From Streptomyces sp. Act143 (lineage in GTDB: Bacteria > Actinomycetota > Actinomycetes > Streptomycetales > Streptomycetaceae), in assembly GCF_003143935.1 (NCBI RefSeq), contig NZ_QFRX01000001.1:1312071-1376070 (forward strand): a stretch of 64,000 nt of DNA. The letters are read 5' to 3'. This document shows, in pieces, positions 58,588 through 64,000 of the stretch. Under the pieces are notes generated by a model. The model searched no databases and was not told the DNA's origin. It worked only from the letters and a program-made list of their open reading frames with translations. Every line of letters begins with the position of its first letter. The stretch's first letter is position 1. The position numbers were made by a program, and so were the translations under genes.

Positions 58588-59385
58588 ATGACAGTGGCGG
58601 GCAGGGAAGCCGTCGACCTGGTGAGGCGGTTCGAGGAGGACGGGTTCATCGTCGTACGCGGGTTGTTCGATGAGGACGAGATCGACCGGCTGTGCGCGGA
58701 GTTCGCGGCGCTGCACGCGGCCGGACCGGTGCGCGGGCACTTCGAGCCGCGGCCCGGCGACGACCCGCTGGCGGCGTGGCCGCGGGTGATGCAGCCGCAC
58801 GAGATCAACGCGGTCGCCCGGCAGGTGCTGCTCGACGCGCGGCTGCGGGAGGTGCTGGAGACGCTGCTCGGCGAGGAGGTGCTGGCCGCGCAGAGCATGT
58901 TCTACTTCAAGCCGCCGGGCGCGCGCGGGCAGGCGCTGCACCAGGACAACTTCTATCTGCGGGTCGAGCCGGGCACGTGTGTCGCCGCCTGGGTGGCGTG
59001 CGAGGCGATCGACCGGGAGAACGGCGGGCTGGAGGTCGTGCCCGGCACCCACCGGATGGAGCTGTTCTGCCCGGAGGAGGCGGACGAGGGCGTGTCGTTC
59101 GCCCGGGAGTACGTGCCGCCGCCGGCGGGGCTGTCGGCCGTTCCGGTCGACATGGCGCCGGGGGACGTCCTGTTCTTCAACGGCAGCGTGGTGCACGGGT
59201 CGCAGCCGAACCGTAGTGCGGCGCGGTTCCGGCGCTCGTTCATCGGGCACTACGTGGGGGCGTCCGCCGAACGGATCGGGGCGTACTACCGGACGCTGTC
59301 CATGCGGGGAGAGCGCGTCGCCCTGCCGGAGAGCGAGGGCGCGGGGCCCTGCGGGACGGAGTTCGCACCGCAGGGGCCGCACTAG
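58588..59385 (+). CDS. Phytanoyl-CoA dioxygenase (PhyH) family oxygenase
   Basis: This 265-residue Fe(II)/2-oxoglutarate oxygenase has metal ligands His and Asp in ALHQDNFYLRVEPG. The distal His is in SVVHGSQPNRS, and the 2-oxoglutarate Arg is in RFRRSFIGHY. The N-terminal FEEDGFIVVRGLFDEDEID is typical of the family. Its substrate is unknown; family members hydroxylate fatty-acyl groups, small metabolites or sugars. GAGGAG precedes ATG 58588. Divergent from an AraC regulator, which probably controls it. Confidence 0.88.
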   Translation: MTVAGREAVDLVRRFEEDGFIVVRGLFDEDEIDRLCAEFAALHAAGPVRGHFEPRPGDDPLAAWPRVMQPHEINAVARQVLLDARLREVLETLLGEEVLAAQSMFYFKPPGARGQALHQDNFYLRVEPGTCVAAWVACEAIDRENGGLEVVPGTHRMELFCPEEADEGVSFAREYVPPPAGLSAVPVDMAPGDVLFFNGSVVHGSQPNRSAARFRRSFIGHYVGASAERIGAYYRTLSMRGERVALPESEGAGPCGTEFAPQGPH

Positions 59386-59398
59386 CCGGTGCCTGGGT

Positions 59399-60367
59399 TC
59401 AGTGGCCCACGACGGGGCGGGCCGTGTACGGGCGCTCCAGCTCCTCCAACTCCTTGTCGCTGAGCTTCAGTTCGACCGCCGCCACGGCGTCCTCGAGGTG
59501 GTGGGGCCGGGCCGCGCCGACGATCGGGGCGGCCACCGTCTCCTGCTGGAGGAGCCAGGCCAAGGCCACCCGGGCACGGGGCACGCCCCGGTCGTCGGCG
59601 ATGCGGGTGACCGCCTCGACAATGGTGCGGTCGCCCTCCTGGTAGAGGCGGCTGCCGAAGTTGTCGTTGGCGCTGCGGTCGGTGACCGTGCCCCAGTCCC
59701 GGGTCAGGCGGCCCCGGGCGAGCGGGCTCCAGGGCAGGGCGCTGACGCCCTGGTCGGCGCAGAGCGGGAGCATCTCGCGCTCCTCCTCGCGGTAGAGGAG
59801 GTTGTAGTGGTTCTGCATGGAGACGAACTTGGTCCAGCCGTGCCGTTCCGCGGTGTACTGCATCTTGGAGAACTGCCAGGCGTACATCGAACTCGCTCCG
59901 AGGTAGCGGACCTTGCCGGCCTTGACCAGGTCGTGCAGGGCCTCCATGGTCTCCTCGACCGGGGTGTGCGGGTCGAAGCGGTGGATCTGGTAGAGGTCGA
60001 CGTAGTCGGTGCCGAGGCGGGTCAGGCTGTGGTCGATCTCCGTCATGATGGCCTTGCGGGACAGACCGCCGCCGTTGGGGCCGGGCCGCATCCGGCCGTG
60101 CACCTTGGTGGCCAGCACGATCTCGTCCCGGTCGGCGAAGTCCCGCAGCGCCTTGCCGACGATCTCCTCGCTGGTGCCGTCGGAGTAGACGTTGGCCGTG
60201 TCGAAGAAGTTGATGCCCGCGTCCAGCGCCTGCCGGATCAGCGGCCGGGACGCCTCCTCGTCGAGGGTCCACTCGTGCACGCCGCGGTCGGGCAGGCCGT
60301 AGGTCATGCACCCCAGACAGATCCGCGAGACGTCCAGGCCGGTCGAACCGAGCTTCACGTACTGCAT
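59399..60367 (-). CDS. Aldo/keto reductase
   Basis: This 322-residue NADPH-dependent oxidoreductase has the (beta/alpha)8 fold. Catalytic Asp and Tyr lie in NFFDTANVYSDGTSEEIVG, Lys in EIVLATKVHGRM and His in DLYQIHRFDPHTP. The C-terminal cofactor site reads PIVGAARPHHLEDAV. The close match of the opening YVKLGSTGLDVSRICLGCMTYG to YajO/Tas-like reductases suggests general aldehyde/ketone reduction. The start at 60367 follows a GGAG-containing leader. It is the last of three leftward genes starting near 61431. Confidence 0.92.
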   Translation of the reverse strand: MQYVKLGSTGLDVSRICLGCMTYGLPDRGVHEWTLDEEASRPLIRQALDAGINFFDTANVYSDGTSEEIVGKALRDFADRDEIVLATKVHGRMRPGPNGGGLSRKAIMTEIDHSLTRLGTDYVDLYQIHRFDPHTPVEETMEALHDLVKAGKVRYLGASSMYAWQFSKMQYTAERHGWTKFVSMQNHYNLLYREEEREMLPLCADQGVSALPWSPLARGRLTRDWGTVTDRSANDNFGSRLYQEGDRTIVEAVTRIADDRGVPRARVALAWLLQQETVAAPIVGAARPHHLEDAVAAVELKLSDKELEELERPYTARPVVGH

Positions 60368-60438
60368 CGTTGCTGCTCCTGCCTTCCGAGTGGTTACGAA
60401 AGGGGAGCGTACGGTGTCCGGCCGCGACGATCGGCCGG

Positions 60439-60954
60439 TCACCGCCCGATCAGCTCCAGGGCCCGCTCCCAGCCGAACTCCGCTCCCGCCGCCCCCGTGA
60501 ACGGCGGACCGAACCGTACGCCCATGCCCCGCAGCCGTGTCAGGCTGTCCCGGTAGGCGGGATGGGCCGCCAACGCGTCGGCCACGCACGGCAGTACGGC
60601 TATGGGGACGCCCAGGCCGGACGCCTCGCACAGGGTGCCCACGGCGAGCGTGTCGGCGAGTCCGGCCGCCCACTTGTTGATCGTGTTGAAGGTGGCGGGC
60701 GCGACCACGACGGCGTCCGGCGGCGGGAAGGGCCGCGGGTCGGCCGGGGTGCGCCAGGCGGAGCGGATCGGGCGCCCCGTCTGCGCCTCGACGGCGGCGG
60801 TGTCGAAGAAGCCGTTCATCGCGACGGGGGTGGCGATGACACCGACCTCCCAGTTCCGCTCCTGGGCCGCGGTGATGAGTTTGCTGACGTCGGCGGCGAC
60901 ACCGGCGGCGCAGACGATGACGTAGAGGAAGGGTTTCTCGGCGTGTCGGGTCAC
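60439..60954 (-). CDS. Flavoprotein of the HFCD (homo-oligomeric flavin-containing Cys decarboxylase) family
   Basis: This 171-residue single-domain protein has the Rossmann-like FMN-binding fold of EpiD/Dfp-type decarboxylases. The conserved ADAVVVAPATFNTINKWAAGLADTL contains the PxxANT-like motif (here PATFNTINK), and YVIVCAAGVAADVSKLI begins the nucleotide strand. Such proteins decarboxylate cysteine-containing peptides or act as flavin prenyl-type enzymes. The reaction here is not known. It follows the DUF1348 gene after 18 bases and is probably cotranscribed with it. Confidence 0.78.
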   Translation of the reverse strand: MTRHAEKPFLYVIVCAAGVAADVSKLITAAQERNWEVGVIATPVAMNGFFDTAAVEAQTGRPIRSAWRTPADPRPFPPPDAVVVAPATFNTINKWAAGLADTLAVGTLCEASGLGVPIAVLPCVADALAAHPAYRDSLTRLRGMGVRFGPPFTGAAGAEFGWERALELIGR

Positions 60955-60972
60955 CTCGAAACCCTACTGAGG

Positions 60973-61431
60973 CTACTGGAGCGGGAAGGACCGCCCCTGT
61001 TCGGTCTCGGGGCGCGGGCCGAAGATGCGGCGTTCGTTCTCCTCGATGGGCACGTCGTTGATGCTGGCCTCGCGCCGGGTCATCAGGCCGTGCTCGTCGA
61101 ACTCCCAGAGCTCGTTGCCGTAACTGCGCCACCACTGCCCGTCGGTGTCGCGGGACTCGTACTGGAAGCGGACGGCGATGCGGTTGCCGTCGAACGCCCA
61201 CAGGTCCTTGCGCAGGGCGTACTCCGTCTCGCGGGCCCACTTCGCGGCGAGGAACGCGACGATCTCGGCGCGGCCGGTGACGAAGGTGTCGCGGTTGCGC
61301 CACACCGAGTCCTCCGAGTACGCGAGCGCCACCTTGTGCGGGTCGCGGGTGTTCCAGGCGTCCTCGGCGGCCTGCACCTTCCGGGCTGCGGTCTCGCGGG
61401 TGAACGGCGGCAGGGGCGGGCGGGCGGTCAT
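60973..61431 (-). CDS. DUF1348 / NTF2-like (SnoaL-fold) protein
   Basis: This 152-residue NTF2-like protein has the DUF1348 phrases [49 protein letters not shown] and [24 protein letters not shown]. It is likely a small cone-shaped barrel with a ligand pocket; function unknown. ATG at 61431 follows TGGAGG. It is divergent from a TetR gene across two palindromic operators and is almost certainly the main target of that repressor. Confidence 0.87.
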   Translation of the reverse strand: MTARPPLPPFTRETAARKVQAAEDAWNTRDPHKVALAYSEDSVWRNRDTFVTGRAEIVAFLAAKWARETEYALRKDLWAFDGNRIAVRFQYESRDTDGQWWRSYGNELWEFDEHGLMTRREASINDVPIEENERRIFGPRPETEQGRSFPLQ

Positions 61432-61454
61432 GTCAGCCTCCAGGGACAGCAGCG

Positions 61455-61505
61455 GAGAACGTGCGTTCTCCCGATTGCTGCTACCGTAGGAGAACGCACG
61501 TTCTC
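61455..61505. promoter_or_regulatory. Tandem TetR-type operators
   Basis: Two 16-base palindromes, GAGAACGTGCGTTCTC (61455-61470) and GAGAACGCACGTTCTC (61490-61505), have identical seven-base arms and centres 35 bases apart. They fill the 112-base gap between the divergent DUF1348 and TetR genes, so one repressor can control both. Confidence 0.88.
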
Positions 61506-61543
61506 CCGTCAAGGATCGTCGGCAACCGCCAAGGAGTGACCGC

Positions 61544-62101
61544 ATGGACAGCGCCACCGCCCGGGAGCGGGCCCTGGACGCCGCGGAGGAGCTGTTCTAC
61601 GGCCGCGGCATCCAGTCCGTCGGCATGGACGCCGTCCGGGGCGCCTCGGGCGTCTCCCTCAAGCGGCTCTACCAGCTCTTCCCCACCAAGGAGCAGTTGG
61701 TCGAGGCGTATCTGGAGCGCCGCGACGTGCGCTGGCGCGGACGGCTGGCCGAGCACGTGGCCCGGCACACGGACCCCGAGGAGCGGATCCTCGCCGTGTT
61801 CGACTGGCTGGAGTCCTGGTTCGGCGAGGACGGTTTCCGCGGGTGCGCGTGGATCAACTCGTACGGCGAGCTGGGCGCGACCTCGGCCCGGGTCACGGCT
61901 CAGGTGCAGGCGCACAAAGGGGCGTTCCGGGACGACCTCGGCGCCCTGGTCGCGGACGCGAAACTGCCCGGCGCAGTGGCCGGGCAGCTGTTCCTGCTCG
62001 CCGAGGGGGCGATGGTGACGGCGGGCATCACGGGCGGCACCGCTCCCGCGCGGGAGGCGCGCGAGGCGGCACGAGTCCTGATGCGGGCCGCCGCCCTATG
62101 A
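61544..62101 (+). CDS. TetR-family repressor
   Basis: This 185-residue protein has an N-terminal HTH ([48 protein letters not shown]) and a helical ligand domain ([18 protein letters not shown] is a common segment in this subgroup). It should bind the GAGAACG palindromes between it and the DUF1348 gene, repressing both. Its 3' end overlaps that of the convergent ferredoxin gene by six bases. The ligand is unknown. Confidence 0.92.
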   Translation: MDSATARERALDAAEELFYGRGIQSVGMDAVRGASGVSLKRLYQLFPTKEQLVEAYLERRDVRWRGRLAEHVARHTDPEERILAVFDWLESWFGEDGFRGCAWINSYGELGATSARVTAQVQAHKGAFRDDLGALVADAKLPGAVAGQLFLLAEGAMVTAGITGGTAPAREAREAARVLMRAAAL

Positions 62102-62284
62102 CACCGTGATGGCACCCACGGGACAGGCCCGCGCCGCCTCACGCACCATCGGGTCCCCCGCGCCGTCCTCCCGGTCGGGCAGCAGCGTGCTGAATCCGTC
62201 GTCGTCCTGCGTGAATACGGACGGGGCGGCCAGCGCGCACTGGCCGGCGCCGATGCAGACGTCCTTGTCGATGTCGATGTGCAT
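62096..62284 (-). CDS. Small [3Fe-4S]-type ferredoxin, P450 partner
   Basis: This 62-residue ferredoxin has cluster ligands Cys10, Cys16 and Cys54 (VCIGAGQC; ACPVGAITV). The position of the fourth Cys of a 4Fe-4S motif is Ala13, which indicates a [3Fe-4S] cluster as in Streptomyces SuaB/SoyB-type ferredoxins. It starts 12 bases after the P450 gene and should deliver electrons to it. The reductase is not encoded here. Confidence 0.93.
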   Translation of the reverse strand: MHIDIDKDVCIGAGQCALAAPSVFTQDDDGFSTLLPDREDGAGDPMVREAARACPVGAITVS

Positions 62285-62296
62285 GGGCTGAGCCTC

Positions 62297-63511
62297 TTAC
62301 CAGGTCACGGGGAGTTCCAGCATCCCCTGGACGGTGTCGCCGGGCTTGAAGGGGATCTCGTCCGCGGGGGCGGCGAGACGCAGTGCGGGCAGCCGGGTGA
62401 GCAGGGCGCGCAGGGCGATCTCCATCTCTGCGCGGGCCAGGTTCTGGCCGAGGCACTGGTGGACGCCGAAGCCGAAGCCGACGTGGTGACGGGCGGACCG
62501 GTGCCAGTCCAGGGTGTCGGGATCGGCGTAGACCTCCTCGTCACGGTTGATGACCGAGGTCGAGAAGAGCACCCCGTCGCCCGCCCGGATGGTCTCGCCG
62601 CCCGCCTCGATGTCCTCGGTGGCCAGCCGGAGCAGCCCGTCGGCGATCGAGAGCATGCGCATCAGCTCCTCGACGGCGGCGGGCAGCAGCTCGGGCCGCT
62701 CGCGCAACTCGGCGAGCCGCTCGGGGTGCTGGAGCAGGGTGAAGGTGCCGAGCGAGATCATGTTCGCGGTCGTCTCGTGACCGGCGATCAACAGGATGCT
62801 GGCGAGGGAGAGGATCTCGCCGCGGTCCAGTTCCCCGGCGCGCAGCCGGCCATGGACCAGTTCGTCCAGCACCCCGTCGCCGGGCCGCTCCTCCTTCAGC
62901 TTCCGGTCGATCAACTCCTCGAAGTAGGCGTCCAGTTGAACGCGCGCGTCCTGGGTGTCGGCGGCCCGCGGACCGCGCAGCAGCCGGCGCGACTGCTCCT
63001 CGAAGAACTCGTGGTCGGCGTACGGCACCCCGAGCAGGGCGCAGATGACCATGGACGGCACCGGCAGCGCGAACGCGCTCACCAGCTCCGCGGGCGGGCC
63101 CTGCGCGATCATCGCGTCGAGCTGCTCGTCGACGATCCGCTGGATCTGCGGACGCAGTTCGGTGGCCCGGCGCAGTGTGAAGCTGGACACCAGCATCCGC
63201 CGCTGCGTGTGGTGCCGGGGGTCGTCGACGCCGAGCAGCGCCAGGTTCCGGTTGCGCACAGCGGCGAACCGTTCCGTGACCACGGGGAAGTCCGGGCGGG
63301 CGCGGTCGGTCGACAGACGCGGGTCGGCGAGCAGGGCGCGCGCGAGGGCGTGGCCCGTGACCAGCCACGCCGGCCGGCCGTCGTAGAGGGAGACACGGGC
63401 CAGCGGGCGGCTGTCCCGGAAGGGGGTGTAGGCGGTGGGGGGATGGTAGGGACAGCTGCGGTCCTGCGGGAAGGCGACGGGTTCCGTCTGGGTGCGGGGG
63501 GTTGCCGTCAT
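62297..63511 (-). CDS. Cytochrome P450, CYP105-like
   Basis: This 404-residue soluble P450 has the I-helix oxygen-activation motif AGHETT (243-248), ExxR at 282-285 and the haem loop FGFGVHQCLGQ with Cys353. The N-terminal phrase CPYHPP and the pattern NRDEEVYADPDTLDWHRSA fit the CYP105 family, often involved in xenobiotic or macrolide oxidation. It is cotranscribed with its ferredoxin. Upstream are GATGC/GCATC palindromes that may be operators. Confidence 0.93.
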   Translation of the reverse strand: MTATPRTQTEPVAFPQDRSCPYHPPTAYTPFRDSRPLARVSLYDGRPAWLVTGHALARALLADPRLSTDRARPDFPVVTERFAAVRNRNLALLGVDDPRHHTQRRMLVSSFTLRRATELRPQIQRIVDEQLDAMIAQGPPAELVSAFALPVPSMVICALLGVPYADHEFFEEQSRRLLRGPRAADTQDARVQLDAYFEELIDRKLKEERPGDGVLDELVHGRLRAGELDRGEILSLASILLIAGHETTANMISLGTFTLLQHPERLAELRERPELLPAAVEELMRMLSIADGLLRLATEDIEAGGETIRAGDGVLFSTSVINRDEEVYADPDTLDWHRSARHHVGFGFGVHQCLGQNLARAEMEIALRALLTRLPALRLAAPADEIPFKPGDTVQGMLELPVTW

Positions 63512-63854
63512 GAATGACCTCGCAGACGAAGTGAGCTACGTGCCTGATGCGTGATGCGGCATCGTGCAGATCTTCATTAGATGCCCGGGGCATCTACCTC
63601 GCGACGGCAAGTTCGGCCAGATCAGCGGCGGGGGCAGGTTGGCCGGGGATGCTCGCTCGCAATTCGAAACCGGGTGGGGCCCCCTCGGCCGTGGGGACGG
63701 GCGGCGGCCGAAAACCGGTTGTGGGCCGGCGGGCCCGCCCGCAGAATCCGGTCATGCCCACGACCCACGCCTCCCTGCCGCCGACCGCCGCCGCCACGCC
63801 GGTGCGGTTCCAGCAGCAGCCCGGCCGTCCGAAGGGGCCGACGCCTCTCGCGTC
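63512..63854. other. Divergent intergenic region between P450 and LysE-family gene
   Basis: 343 bases. It carries GATGC-type inverted repeats near the P450 and a 34-codon frame (63754-63858) that ends in the LysE start codon but lacks a ribosome binding site. No other gene is supported. Confidence 0.45.
63553..63595. promoter_or_regulatory. Candidate operators upstream of the P450 gene
   Basis: GATGC-G-GCATC (63553-63563) and AGATGCCC-G-GGGCATCT (63579-63595) are both perfect inverted repeats with the common half-site GATGC. They lie 42-84 bases upstream of the P450 start. No regulator gene is adjacent on this side within the window. Confidence 0.55.
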
Positions 63855-64000
63855 GTGACCGGGGCGCTCGTCGCGGGGCTGCTCGCGGGCTACGGCATCG
63901 CCATGCCCGTCGGCGCGGTCGCGACCTACCTCGTCTCGCTCACCGCCCGTACCTCCCTGCGCACCGGCGTCTGTGCCGCGCTCGGCGTCGCGCTCGCCGA
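63855..64000 (+). CDS. LysE-family translocator (3' truncated by the window end)
   Basis: Forty-eight codons are visible, starting with GTG: ALVAGLLAGYGIAMPVGAVATYLV, then LTARTSLRTG and a second hydrophobic stretch. This is the start of the first membrane helix and the conserved GxxxPVGA-type loop of LysE/RhtB amino-acid exporters. The gene continues beyond base 64000. Confidence 0.75.
   Translation, partial: MTGALVAGLLAGYGIAMPVGAVATYLVSLTARTSLRTGVCAALGVALA

Noticed and set aside
60368..61303. N-terminal extension of the aldo/keto reductase frame
   Set aside because: The family N terminus and ribosome binding site are at 60367. The extension is an alternative frame of the flavoprotein and DUF1348 genes.
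63754..63858. 34-codon frame whose stop overlaps the LysE start (GTGA)
   Set aside because: The overlap imitates translational coupling, but there is no ribosome binding site and the sequence is Pro/Thr/Ala-rich without features. Not annotated as a gene.

Overview
The window is a stretch of a Streptomyces chromosome. The base composition is very high in G+C (third codon positions are almost always G or C). Several gene sets are typical of the genus: a complete ram/amf (SapB-type) morphogenetic lanthipeptide cluster, an SSI-family protease inhibitor, several SpoIIE-type PP2C phosphatases, an ECF41 sigma factor, a CYP105-like P450 with its ferredoxin, and a secreted GH9 cellulase behind a perfect CebR box. 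I see no tRNA, rRNA, CRISPR array, insertion sequence or phage genes.

Layout. 1-2000: end of a CoxG-like SRPBCC gene, an aminoglycoside-phosphotransferase-fold protein and a small phosphodiesterase. 2071-6995: a sugar/glycan block with a family 2 glycosyltransferase facing an operon of dTDP-glucose synthase (rmlA), 4,6-dehydratase (rmlB) and a TylE/MycE-like sugar O-methyltransferase. 7154-19132: the ram cluster (ramC, the 38-residue ramS, ramA, ramB, then convergent ramR), flanked on both sides by SpoIIE-family phosphatases. 19254-21231: a secreted S1 protease and a PaaI-type thioesterase. 21702-27878: a second peptide system of NHLM type, with a 71-residue double-glycine precursor, an HlyD-like protein, a C39 peptidase-ABC transporter and a second large ABC transporter, and no modification enzyme nearby. 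27883-35759: an ArsR/SRPBCC pair, a drug exporter with palindromic operators, a Ppx/GppA phosphatase, the SSI inhibitor, and an FMN 2-hydroxyacid oxidase coupled to a 2-hydroxyacid dehydrogenase. 35734-42997: a sigma-like/zinc-finger/ricin membrane protein, a Fic/Doc-type toxin-antitoxin pair, an alkylation-repair pair, a hemerythrin protein, and an ECF41 sigma factor coupled to a stand-alone cytochrome b. 43105-48597: two secreted glycoside hydrolases (GH9, GH2). 48838-57323: a third SpoIIE phosphatase, an ECF sigma factor divergent from a receptor-type Ser/Thr kinase, a DUF4232 lipoprotein, an ArsB/SLC13-like permease, and a second copy of the sigma-like/zinc-finger/ricin protein. 57645-64000: AraC regulator, phytanoyl-CoA dioxygenase-like oxygenase, aldo/keto reductase, flavoprotein, DUF1348/NTF2 protein with divergent TetR, ferredoxin plus P450, and the start of a LysE exporter.

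The most interesting parts are: (a) two unrelated exported-peptide systems about 5 kb apart, one with a divergent SapB/AmfS-like core and one with an acidic, cysteine-free precursor; (b) a mirrored pair of identical promoter-like motifs suggesting that the ECF41 factor controls itself and the divergent hemerythrin gene; and (c) two paralogous proteins that appear to join a degenerate sigma-like region, an anti-sigma zinc finger, a membrane helix and a ricin-type lectin in one chain. All calls come from reading the sequence; no database search was run.
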